Origin: Ascarosepion bandense
Lineage: Eukaryota; Mollusca; Cephalopoda; Sepiida; Sepiidae
Direction: 5' to 3'
Assembly: GCA_037127315.1 (NCBI GenBank)
Contig: JBBBDQ010001275.1
Location: forward strand, 186,001-250,000
Length of the DNA: 64,000 bases
Shown: in pieces, positions 51,985 through 62,121 of the stretch
How positions within the stretch are numbered: the stretch's first letter is position 1
Layout of the letters: each line of letters begins with the position of its first letter
The notes under the pieces: generated by a model
Told to the model about the DNA's origin: nothing
Database searches by the model: none
Seen by the model: the letters and a program-made list of their open reading frames with translations, nothing else
Program-made: the position numbers and the translations under genes

Positions 51985-52156
51985 TATAAAGTCTGCCTTC
52001 TTCTACTGTGCACCCATGGCTCAGAGGTAGATCCGCCGACTGATGCCACTTTGGTTGGGTTTCAATCCTGGGTTAAAAGCAATCGGAGTCTAACCATACT
52101 GATGAGCTGTGATACAGCGAAACAGATCTGTCTGCGGATGACTATATATATATATG
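51985..52156 (+). mobile_element. SINE family C copy with short (TA)n tail
   Basis: AAAGTCTGCCTTCTTCTACT upstream, CACCCATGGCTCAGAGGTAG (A box), GGGTTTCAATCCTGGG (B box), GCTGTGATACAGCGAAACAG and GGATGACTATATATATA. Confidence 0.93.
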
Positions 52157-52164
52157 CCTTAAGA

Positions 52165-52795
52165 CTATTAAGCTTTAAACACACACACATGAGCAATCAC
52201 TAAAGAAGCAGGTAAAATGGTCAGCTCCCTGTACCACTCTAGTAAGTACCTGATTCCTTCCACTATTCTCTATCTTTATAAGTGCTAGATCCGGCCAAAA
52301 ATGAAGTACTGTTGTCGTATTTGTGTGGAAGCTGCTCAATTTTTCACTCGTCAGCCTCGACAGAGTTGAAAAATGTTTTTAAGTCCTTGTGGGTGGGGGG
52401 TGGGACAAATTATTGTCTACCCTCCAACCTTCTCTCTCACTGCTTTATGACTACTTTCATGGAAACTGATTGGACAAACTACAATTTTTGGGGTTCTGTT
52501 AGGCGTAACCGTCATGGACAGGACTCGCAATGCCACTTACATTGTAACAAAGCACCTGCATTCCACCGATGAGAAATAAGTCCCACTCGAACAGCTTCTT
52601 CTCATGAGCCACTGCTCTGTGAAACTGGAACCAACTCCCAAGAGGATGCTTTCCTGATCACTACATTTTTAACCTGTTCAAGTCTAGGCTTAATCGGTAT
52701 CCTCCCCACCTATCCTGACAAACTGCCTCCTAACATAACACTCTATCTTGAGTGGCCACTGAGCCTTGTACAGGATGATTCTTACTATAAAAAAA
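52165..52795 (+). mobile_element. Jockey-like LINE, family Jk2, C-terminal fragment
   Basis: In broken frames: KMVSSLYHSSKYLIPSTILY, LYKC*IRPKMKYCCRI, a TLQPSLSHCFMTTFMET relic, HSTDEK, NSFFS.ATAL and FNLFKSRLNRYPPHLS. Colinear with 18196-18745. Ends in a run of A after GCCTTGTACAGGATGATTC. Confidence 0.78.
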
Positions 52796-53384
52796 AAAAT
52801 GAAGTAAAAATAAAAGCACACACACTCACAAACACACATGAGCACACAAAAGAGAGAATTTTACAAAGTCTAGCATCATCTAGAGAAGAAACTATGAAAG
52901 GGAATCCAACAGTTATAAATTGAATTCATTCTAATTAAATCAAACAGGAAAGTTAATTTTTAGCAAGTCCTTGTTTGTTCCAAAAGATCAACAAGTATTG
53001 ATTTGAAGTGTTGCTCTATTTAAAATGTCATCATTTTATTTTTCATTAGTTCCTCCTTAGAAATGGTGAGCATTTTAACGAACCAAATTTTCAATTATGT
53101 TTAAAATAAAACAAACAAAATTGATTTTCTATTAAGATGGATTACCTTGACAGAAAATCAAATTTATATATATATATTTTATTGCAGTAAAATTTAAGTT
53201 ATTGCATTAATATATTTTCCGAAAACACATTTTTAAAAAATGTTTTTGGCATAATCTCGTCATACAGTCAAGAATCTCTTTTGCTCTGATGTAATCAATG
53301 GAAACCATTATTCTTTCCTATAGATCATCAAAACTAAGAAGCAGACCATTACTGTGAAGAATGACTTTAAATAAAAATTATTCT
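52796..53384. other. AT-rich stretch without recognised feature
   Basis: No frame, termini or shared families seen. Confidence 0.5.
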
Positions 53385-53700
53385 TAAAAGGAACTGAGGC
53401 AAAGGCTTTCAAGATGTTTAATGCTACAGCCTAGATTTTCACTGTTTTTATGATACTCTTTTCACTATGATTGTCAGTACGTCAGCAGTTGACCTGGAGA
53501 AACAAAAGCCATATTGCTTGTCAGAAAAAAGCTCCTGCAATGAAAAATGATGAACCAGTTCAGCATTAATTAAGCCCTCTTGGAGTTTGCCAAAAAGAGA
53601 TAGAAAGCAAACAGGCTAATAGTTGGAAAGGTCGGATTGGCTCACCAGAGATCCTAAAAACTGGAACAACAGATAATGACTTTCAGAAAAAATGAAATGC
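53385..53700 (-). mobile_element. Jockey reverse transcriptase core fragment
   Basis: The minus strand encodes SLSVVPVFRISGEP, then LFGKLQEGLINAELVHHFSL and QELFSDKQYGFCFSRSTADV. This is the fingers region that precedes motif A in the copy at 41.7-42.0 kb. Motif A is destroyed downstream and the rest is absent. Confidence 0.78.
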
Positions 53701-53723
53701 ATCAGTTTTAGTATAGAGCATAA

Positions 53724-53725
<2 letters not shown>

Positions 53726-53782
<57 letters not shown>
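53726..53782. repeat. (TA)n(CA)n compound microsatellite
   Basis: About 12 TA units and about 16 CA units, directly abutting the MITE. Confidence 0.95.
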
Positions 53783-53788
<6 letters not shown>

Positions 53789-54187
53789 CAGCCATGATTA
53801 TTAGGCAACCCCAGGTGTTTTAAAAAAAATGATGTATTTCATATTATCTTTTAGTATTTATTGCTGAGTGAATAATTGTAAATGAAAGTAGAATGGTTCT
53901 TTTGTCAAGACTGCACAATAACATTTGCATCAAATGAATCTATAAATATTTAATAATTACCTATATTGCAGTTTCATCAATGAAAGAATGAAGAAAATTT
54001 AGGGTGATTTGGATGAGTTCTTCCTTTTGCTTCCTTGACTTGTAACATTTTACAAAGTAATAATAACAAAAAAAAACATTCTATTTTCATTTAGAATTAT
54101 TCATTTGATAATAAATACTGAAAATAGTTTGAAATACATCATTTTTTTAAAAAAACTGGGGTGGCCTAATAACTATGGCTGGTAGTG
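53783..54187 (-). mobile_element. Palindromic MITE, copy 2 (opposite orientation to copy 1)
   Basis: CACTGCCAGCCATGATTATTAG to the complement of CTAATAACTATGGCTGGTAGTG. The 160-bp centre is the reverse complement of that of copy 1 (TGCAGTTTCATCAATGAAAG). The TA duplication is not visible because the left flank is CA repeat. Confidence 0.9.
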
Positions 54188-54210
54188 TTTATATACATAT
54201 ATACACTGGT

Positions 54211-54212
<2 letters not shown>

Positions 54213-54252
<40 letters not shown>
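54213..54252. repeat. (TA)n microsatellite
   Basis: About 20 TA units. Confidence 0.95.
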
Positions 54253-54255
<3 letters not shown>

Positions 54256-54439
54256 GAAAACTCAATACATTATCATGAGTTTTTTTTTTAATATCATACT
54301 GTACGGAATAATACCCATTGAGCTCTCCGTATAGATCTTTCCTTTTAATAATTTATGCTGAATAGATCGATTTAGATTATCCTCTCTGTTCAAGGATTTG
54401 ACATCATTGTATATGTGTGTGTCTGTGTACACTTAATCT

Positions 54440-54606
54440 TTATCTACCGAGCGCCCATAGCTCAGACGTAGAATCGCAGACTGATGTCAATTCGGTCGGG
54501 TTTCAATCTTGGCTAAAAGCAATCAGATGTCTAACCGTACTGTTGAGCAGTGATACAGTGAAACAGGACTATCTGCAGATGACTATATATATATATATAT
54601 ATATAT
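54440..54606 (+). mobile_element. SINE family C copy with (TA)n tail
   Basis: GAGCGCCCATAGCTCAGACG (A box region), GGGTTTCAATCTTGG (B box), CAGTGATACAGTGAAACAGG and AGATGACTATATATATA. Confidence 0.92.
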
Positions 54607-54755
54607 GTTAACTCCCAGATCACACTAAGATTAGCCACACAGACGAGCAGACTGATTTCATCAGACCATAAAAGCCCCAACTAGAATACACACATACACA
54701 CACACACACACACGTACAGCAGCTAGAATACACACACATACACACACATGCGCAT

Positions 54756-54791
<36 letters not shown>

Positions 54792-54990
54792 ACAGCAGCA
54801 GTGGACAAAGCCAGCCATTCATAGATGGACCATGACGAAGTTCGGACAGTTTAAGGGTTTCTCTGCCATTCTGAAGATGAGATTTTAGTCTTGAAATATT
54901 GATTTAATAAATAGGTCATACAAACACTTCCTGACCTTCCTTTATTTCATTCAACACATTGTGACAGCCTTCAAGACATAACCCATAAAT
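54607..54990 (+). repeat. Repeat family W, third copy with expanded (CA)n
   Basis: (CA)n blocks at 54690-54790 include two TACAGCAGC words. Hairpin region CTGAAGATGAGATTTTAGTC-TTGAAA at 54871-54896, then TGTGACAGCCTTCAAGACATAACC. Confidence 0.75.
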
Positions 54991-55459
54991 ATATATATAT
55001 ATATTGTGTGTATTTTGGCAGCATTTTTTCATTAATACAGGTTTCATTGAATAATATAGACGAGACAGCCATGTGCGACACAAAAATATATACACCATAG
55101 TAGCAGCAGTTCCCAGACCAATCCCTCATGCCACTATACACTCAATTGAGCAAAAACCCACTACCACCATTCCTTCTCGGCCTACAGCCATGTGCGACAC
55201 AAAAAATGGACCTGTCTAATTTTCTCTGTATAACTCCACTCTGTTAATAATAATTTAAATGTTCTATGTTCACTGAACATTAAATGTTCATCCTTTGATC
55301 ATAGCTTATGTAAGCTCAGACCTGATAAAAAAATCAACAATTATTGCGATTTCTTGTCGTCTTTCCATGACAACACTATCAAGCTAATCAGATCATATGA
55401 ACGGATCTTACACAAAATAAATAGACAGAACTTGTCTATATTATTCAATGCAACCTGTA

Positions 55460-55463
<4 letters not shown>

Positions 55464-55505
<42 letters not shown>
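55464..55505. repeat. (TA)n microsatellite
   Basis: About 21 TA units. Confidence 0.95.
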
Positions 55506-55508
<3 letters not shown>

Positions 55509-55554
55509 ATTATTAATTTTATTAATTTTTAAAGAATTCTTTCAGTATTCTTAA

Positions 55555-56115
55555 TTGTTTTGTTTTTTGCAGGTGTTAAGGAATGTAAAAGTGTTTCATA
55601 ATTTTCAGCTTTCCAAGTGCTTTCAGCCTCTTCACAGGCCATTTTCAAGAATGTTATTTTTTCAGTGTTCTTATGTCCTCGTGTTTGACTATAATGTAAT
55701 CTTTTGTGTTTTCATGTTCTTTTGAAAAGGAGAGTTATTTAAAGCTATCACGTGATGTGTGTGATAGGCATGTGTGTGTATTTTTTAAAAACCTATCCAG
55801 ACTTCATTTCCTCTGTTAAATAATGTAAGGTTGATGGTAAAAGAAAACTATAGTGCCTCTCTTATAGTGAGGTGCCTTTGATATTGTGATTTAAATAGTA
55901 TTTTTGTATTTTCAACCAAAATTGTTCTTAATGGTTCTTGTAAGTTACAGGTTATAGCTTTAAAGATCTCTTTATTTCAAAAGAAAATTACATTACTGTC
56001 AAACATGAGAACATAACAACACCGGAATAATACCATCCTTGTAAATGGCCTGTGAAGAGGCTGAAAGTGTTTAGAAAGTCGAAAATTATACATTTTTACA
56101 TTCCTTATCTCCAGC
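55555..56115. repeat. Inverted repeat pair, family Z
   Basis: 55555-55705 (minus) and 55975-56115 (plus) share GGCCTGTGAAGAGGCTGAAAG, AAAATTAT.A and TTTTACATTCCTTA, plus ATTACATTA..GTCAAACA..AG. Arms of about 140 bp with a 270-bp spacer. Looks like paired retroelement ends. Confidence 0.8.
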
Positions 56116-56211
56116 AAGACGGAAACATGTAAAAATATTGGAAAAATAAAAAAAAAATTAATAAAAGCTTTCTTGTCAGTTGTTTTTAATGAAACACACA
56201 CACACACACAC

Positions 56212-56375
56212 ATATATTATCACACATTTGAAGCACTACTTAGAGTTTCATGCATTATGCAATCTTCAGGTGTATATTATGTACTGACCATTTTAAAATT
56301 GAAAAATGGTCATTTCATAATATGCACCTGATGATTGTATAATGCATGGAAATCCAAGTTGGCTTAAAATGTGGG

Positions 56376-56395
<20 letters not shown>
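56212..56395. repeat. Foldback repeat, family P, copy 2
   Basis: Arms CATGCATTATGCAATCTTCAGG and its near complement (CCTGATGATTGTATAATGCATG). A nested inner hairpin GACCATTTT...AAAAATGGTC lies inside. Pairing extends outwards to TATTATC.CACATTT. (TA)n follows. Confidence 0.88.
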
Positions 56396-56420
<25 letters not shown>

Positions 56421-56711
56421 TTATTAATATATAATTTTTGCTCTGTTATATTGATTTGAATATTATTCTATAAGCACCTGATAAATATTTATATATTGAT
56501 GTGTACCTGCACACACACACACATATATATATATATTCTACAGACTGGTAGAAATAAATATATAATACTGTTTGATTATAAACAGAATATCTACTGTAAT
56601 ATGAGTATTGATCAAAAATAATGTTCAAATAAATCATTTCATAAATAAATATATATATATATAAATATGTATATATATAAAGCTTTTGTGCATTTTTTAT
56701 ATATATAGATA

Positions 56712-57081
56712 TATATAGTGTATCGAGGCAGCAGATAATTTTCTAAACATATACAGTTAAATATAAAAGACAATGAATGTCTATTATGTTTAATCATGAG
56801 CCATTCTAAATATCATATTTTGGCTTTAATTTCAGGTGAAAATAAAGATAAAAATTCTCCAACATTTGGTTATTTTTTTATTAAGTTGGTTCTAAGTTTT
56901 TGGCTCTCTGAAGATGAGTCATGTGAGCTGAAAGCTTAGAAACAATAAAAATTATCCAAATGTTGGAAAATTTTTGTCTTTATTTTCACCTGAAATTAAA
57001 GCCAAAATACAATGTTTAGAACGGCTCGTGATGAAACCTAATAGACATTCATTGTCTCTTATATTTAACAGTATATGTTTA

Positions 57082-57090
<9 letters not shown>
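56712..57090. repeat. Head-to-head family H pair forming a large palindrome
   Basis: Left arm 56741-56905 (plus) and right arm 56920-57085 (minus) are near-complementary over about 165 bp: CTAAACATATAC.GTTAAATATAA, TTTTGGCTTTAATTTCAGGTGAAAATAAAG in parts, and AAGTTTTTGGCTC/GAGCTGAAAGCTT. The CTGAAGAT...GCTGAAAG word sits in the centre (56908-56934). Confidence 0.92.
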
Positions 57091-57117
<27 letters not shown>

Positions 57118-57189
57118 CTGAAAAAACAGTAATCTTTGTACTAAACATTATCATAACAATATATATTTATCTTATTTATTTATTTATTT

Positions 57190-58012
57190 TTTTAATCATT
57201 TCATCCCAAACAAAGCATTCCACTGCCACTATTGTGCAGGGGGTTACATAGGGGAAAGTACTGAGAAAGAGTGGTTAGTTAGAGGAAATGTCGGAAGGAG
57301 GGTGGTAGACGGATGAGGATACTGAGGATAGGGGTTGGGTAGATGGGTAGAGTGTTTGAGGGAATGGATGTGAGTTAGTGTGATAGATGTCGATTGACCT
57401 TACATTTAAATTCCTGGAGATTGTAGCTGTCGGGGAAGCAAGTATATGAAAGGGAATTCCACAGGCGGGAAGTGCGAGAAAAGAAGCTGTTAGAGTAGAA
57501 ATTGCGGTTACATTTTATTGGTTTCACTGTAAAAGGGTGGGACCGAGTTTCTAATCTAATATCTCTTGCAAATTCATACCTAGGGGGCACCAATGAACTA
57601 AGTTCATCGAAGCAGAAGCCATGAAAATATTTATAGAAGAGGCACAGGGAAGCCACATCAAACCGGTGAGAGAGTGACTGCAGCCAGGCTGCCAAGTTGA
57701 CATCAGGCACATAACAGATTCTCCGTTTTATTTTGTCAAGGACCATGAGGAGAATAGCAGGAGCAGCCGACCAGATGTGGCAGCAGTATTCATTACACAG
57801 GCGGATGGTAGATTTATAGATGTGCAGGATGGACTCAGGCGGGAAAAACTTCTGAGGCCTGCACAGAGAACCGACTTTCATAGCAGCAGATTTAGCAATG
57901 GATTCGATATAGTAATTCCACTTGAGGTCCACTGAAAGTGTGAGGCCAAGAATGCGTACTGTTTTACTCTCTGGGAGACATGCCTGTTCCATGCTAATAG
58001 GAGGTAGAAAGA
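57190..58012 (-). mobile_element. Jockey-type LINE 3' end with long open frame
   Basis: The minus-strand frame 57375-58217 (280 codons) is LINE from about 58005 onward: PPISMEQACLPESKTVRILG, DLKWNYYIESIAKSAAMKVG, ILHIYKSTIRLCNEYCCHIW, LCLFYKYFHGFCFDELSSLV, RSHPFTVKPIKCNRNFYSNS, RTSRLWNSL and LQEFKCKVNRHLSH, then stop and the usual 3' UTR. The C-terminus is complete with no break, but the polymerase core lies upstream of the truncation. The first 70 codons come from a purine tract and are not LINE. Confidence 0.93.
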
Positions 58013-58175
58013 AAGAGAAGAAAAGATGAGAAATAAGATGAGAAATCAAACAAAGAAAAAGAAAGAGGAAAGGGAAAGACACGAAAGAAATAGAAAGGGA
58101 AAAAAAAAGTGAGAAAATGTAGAAAGGGAAAAGCCAATGGAAACAGCTAAGAGAGTGAAAGTTTTCAGTTTGGGT
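58005..58175. repeat. Purine-rich tract (GAAA/AAGAG)
   Basis: About 90% A+G on the plus strand over 170 bp, lying exactly at the 5' truncation point of the Jockey copy. It adds spurious Phe/Ser/Leu codons to the LINE frame. Confidence 0.9.
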
Positions 58176-58230
58176 TGGAAATGAATTGTAGAAAGATATT
58201 GACATCAGTTTTAGCATTTTTTAGACAGAA

Positions 58231-58682
58231 CTAGCAGTATAGCCTGGCATTGCTCAGGTGTAATGAAAGCTTTAAAACTAATCCATGGTCCTGGAGCTCA
58301 GACTCAGCCTAAAGAATATTTTGTGAAGTCTGGTGAGAATCGAATAAAAATTGTGGATTTCTATAAAGGACATACAGACAGATAAACAGACAGACACACA
58401 AACATCTTGCCTTTTATATAAAATCGATTTTCTGCACTATTGTAAGAACTGCAACCTTGAAACTTCTGAATATCGTTTTTTATGTCTTTTCTATGAGTGT
58501 ATAAATTTGATTAAAATTGGACCACTCCTTCTATAAACCCGATTTTTTCAATTATCGATTTTCGATATTTATTGGGGGTACCTTGACACAAATCCTAGCT
58601 AAGAACACTTGCAGACGCTTATAGTACAACTGTGTAAATTTTCAAGAAAATCAGTTCAGTCGTTTCGGAGTCTATAGGTAAT

Positions 58683-58718
<36 letters not shown>

Positions 58719-58747
58719 ACAAAGTTCTATTTAGAAATAAGTTTAGA
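58231..58747 (-). mobile_element. Helitron-like non-autonomous element, copy 4, internally deleted
   Basis: On the minus strand: A|TCTAAACTTATTTCTAAATAG, a (TG)n tract (58686-58715), GTACCCCCAATAAATATCG, then a deletion, TCTGAGCTCCAGGACCATGG and the hairpin CCTG-AGCAATG-CCAGG before CTAG|T. Both hairpin arms changed together relative to CCCG/CGGG. Confidence 0.88.
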
Positions 58748-60189
58748 TGATGAAATCCTGAACACAAGCAAAGATTATTCATAAAACACACAGTAAAGAA
58801 TATTTATTTTCTTGATTTCTCATCTTATTTTCTGATATTTTCTTATCTCTTTCTTGCCTTTTTTTATATCTTTTTACCACATACAAAAAAAAAAATGAAT
58901 TTCCAAAAATAATGGGATATGTTATTCTTGAAACAAAATTTTTTTAAACATAAAAACGTTTATTACCATCATTTTTAACTACCTGATGCTCTTTCAATGT
59001 CGAAACAAAATCTACAATTTTATTGTAGTTTGTAATTTTCCACAGGATCTAACATAATATTAAATAATAGCTATTCATTACTCTATTTTTATATTGAGTA
59101 CTGTTTTAAATTCATGTTTTCTTCATTCTTATTCATTTGGATATATATAAAATGCACAAAAATTAGATGTTCGAAAAGTTTTCAGCCTGAATAAAAGAAA
59201 TTCCTAGCAAAAAACTGATAGTCATCATTTGATCTGATTTTGGGAAATGGATCAAGCTCGGAACTTTTCAGCACTTCCCCTTCATGCTGTGTACTGAGAA
59301 TAAGTTTCATTGAAATTTTTTCTTATTTATAACTGCACTTGATACATTTTATAGTCAATTATGAGAAATCTTTTAAAATGAATTTCGTTTTATTTGTTTT
59401 TTTTCATGAAAATCGTACCTTATCTTTATGATCAAAGATCTTCGAAAAAACAAAAAAAATTTTAAAGAAAACTTTTGGAGAAATTTCTCTTTGTAAGAGG
59501 CACATTAATTTTTCAAATGTTTTCTTGAATAAAAATGTCAAGAGAAGTCTTACTAATTGTCATATCTTATTATTTTTATTTTAAAAAATTCATCCAATTA
59601 AAGCAAATATCACCTGATTTCAATCATTATAGAATAACTTGCTTTGGATGCAATCGTAACCAAAAAGTTATCTTCTGTTCTAAAATTAATGATTAAAAAG
59701 AAATAAGGAATCAAAAAGATTCTTTGAAATGGCACTTCTGTCATAATTCTATATGAGTTGTGATTATTAATGGGCAACAAATGCCATGTTTAAGGGTCAA
59801 TAATTCAAACAATAAAGGGAAAAAGTTGCACTAAACAAAATAGAAAAAAAATTACACAATTAACAAATGACAGCAAAGTTTAATCAACAAAATGATCAAT
59901 GTTTATGCTGCATTTATTTCTAAAGAAGGAGTTTTTTTTCTTTGTTAAAAGTTTCTGCAAAAAACACAAAAGTGACAATATTTTTTACATTTATGATTTT
60001 GCCTAAAAATTCTGCACCAGGAAATTTGTTATTCCGTTTTTTACCTTAGAATTAAAATTTAATAAATTTTAGCTGAAAGACATTTTTCTGTCCTTGAGAG
60101 GCTAACTAATAACTGCTACATATTAACAAAAATAAAATTTTCTTTCTAGTTTCTGTGGGCTAATTTAAAATTCAACAGACACCAACAAA

Positions 60190-60193
<4 letters not shown>
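58748..60193. other. Long AT-rich stretch without recognised feature
   Basis: The longest part of the window with no repeat match, no frame above 60 codons and no microsatellite over 20 bp. Probably intergenic or intronic. Confidence 0.55.
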
Positions 60194-60236
<43 letters not shown>

Positions 60237-60335
60237 CATCCGCAGACAGATCTGTTTCGCCATATCACAGCTTATCAGTACGGTTAGACTCCAATTGCTT
60301 TTGTACTCAGGATTGAAACCCATCCGAAATGTGTG
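60194..60335 (-). mobile_element. SINE family C copy, (TA)n tail
   Basis: (TA)n at 60194-60234 lies at the 3' side of the minus-strand SINE: complement of GGATGACA-(TA)n, CTGTGATATGGCGAAACAG and GGTTTCAATCCTGAG (B box). It is truncated before the A box. Confidence 0.9.
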
Positions 60336-60505
60336 TTTGTGTGTGTGTGTGTAGTGGGTTGCTTATCTGTTCTTTTCTAGTTGTGGGAGTCCGTTCTAGT
60401 GAAGGATAATTGTAAATTGTTGCAGGTTAATGGAATTTGGCCTTGTGGGAGACAGCCCACTATAATTCATAAAATGATTATAAATCAAGAAAGGCAATTT
60501 GGGTA

Positions 60506-60566
<61 letters not shown>

Positions 60567-61428
60567 CAATTAATGTTTTTACAATTAAAGCAATACTTGA
60601 AATAAAGGTCCAGCAGAGGTTAGAATGTTCATGGCAATTAATGAGCTGAATGAGATAAAAGGCTTAGGAATGTGGGGAGCAGAGGTATGTGAGGAATGTC
60701 TTTGAAGTAGTCACTCCTGAGGTCAGTAAGTACTTTTAAGACAGTGAAGAAGTGATGCGAGGTGAAGGGAGGCGAATGTAGTAGCCACTCGACTTAAGTC
60801 AAGGGGATATTAATTACATTCTTCTCCTTGGTCTCTGCATCAGTCTGTCTGCTGGGGTCTTGTCTGTATCCACTTTTTATTTCTGCTTTTTGGATCAAAG
60901 GCAGCTCGTTTTGAGATTCCATACTTGTATTTGATTCTGGGCTTCCCATTGGCTGGTAAATAAAATTCGCGTAGGTTCGCAAAATGGAAATTGAATATTT
61001 CATTAATTTTTATTTTTCAACTGGAACATCTGCGCGAATACACCTGCACAGAGATGATTTTTGTTCATTTGCTTTCTGGTCGTTATAGAGCAAACATCCA
61101 GTCTCTTGCTTTTGCTCAATATCATCATATGTGTATATCAAAAACACTTTTGAGGTGAGTTCCTCATTCTGAAACAAAGACAAAAGTCTTTAAAAACATG
61201 TCTGCAAATCCTTTGTTTTTGAGTTATTATGTTTGAAGAAAGTTTGCAGGAGATGATAGTGTTGCCATGTAGACTAGGTTACATTTGTCAGTCACATATA
61301 TTTGGGGCTCATCTTTGTTCAACATTTAATATACATAATAGTAAGTTAACTGAGAAATGTTCCATTTAAAAATTGGCAAGATATTCATATCGTGAGCAGG
61401 TAGATATGATTTTTATAGATACAATCAT
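60336..61428. other. Unassigned stretch with (CA)n(TA)n
   Basis: (CA)n(TA)n at 60511-60567. Small frames (74 and 69 codons) run through repeats or show no family. Confidence 0.5.
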
Positions 61429-61850
61429 GTGAACGGTAACGTACACAAGAATATACAGCTATATCAGATTGCATTTTCAGACTTAAAGCAGCCAAGTCAT
61501 CCAAACCATGCTGCTGTGTATCATTGCATTGCTGAGACAGGATCCATAGCACCACAAACTATGGATCAAGGAAAACTGAGATCCACTCATACCCATGACC
61601 TCAAAGAACATATTGTACAGACTGTCAGAGACGAGCTAATCATCAGTACACATCATGTTATACGTCTCATATTACTGCATGGAGAGTACTTCAAGAGCAG
61701 CTCCTGTATCAATATTATCTGCAACATGTGTAGTGTTTTTTAGCCTCTGATTACACATCATGGAAGAATTTTTGTCGATTAGTGGTTTGTTTCTTCAGTT
61801 TTGTTCATACGTGTGGAAACATTTTGAAGAGATGGAATGACAAATTTACA
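61429..61850 (+). mobile_element. Mariner-like (IS630-type) transposase N-terminal relic
   Basis: The 104-codon frame reads HCIAETGSIAPQTMDQGKLR, STHTHDLKEHIVQTVRDELI and ISTHHVIRLILL, a helix-turn-helix pair with the TGS...GR.RS.RT linker found in mariner-like transposases. It then shifts frame to WRVLQEQLLYQYYLQHV, and SDYTSWKNFCRLVVCF follows. The catalytic domain is missing. It is a third mariner-type lineage, different from those at 21-22 and 30.5 kb. Confidence 0.65.
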
Positions 61851-61869
61851 TATTTCAACATTTGTTGAT

Positions 61870-62097
61870 GAATTGGAATCTAACCAGCTCAACTGTAAAC
61901 TGATGAGTTCTCAATGTTTGATATTGTGATTAAATTCATTAAGTCTAGGTATCTGAGCAAAGAGTTCACCCCAAAAAAACTACCATGAAAGTATTTATAA
62001 AAAAAGCACAGTGAAGCAATTTTATGGCTGCGAGTATATAACAGAAGTCGAGCCACCAGGTTGGCACCAATAATATTGCTGAATCTTCTTTGGATCT
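61870..62097 (-). mobile_element. Jockey-type LINE fragment, 3' part
   Basis: The minus strand reads KIQRRFSNIIGANLVARLLL, YTRSHKIASLCFFYKYFHGS and LLRYLDLMNLITI, the C-terminal Jockey order without the tail. Placed against the (GAT)n tail of the next LINE. Confidence 0.75.
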
Positions 62098-62121
62098 TCA
62101 TCATCATCATCATCATCATCC
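62098..62121. repeat. (CAT)n, the (GAT)n tail of the adjacent RTE-type LINE
   Basis: Eight CAT units. On the minus strand they directly follow the end of the LINE reading frame, as expected for RTE-group 3' ends with short microsatellite tails. Confidence 0.85.
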
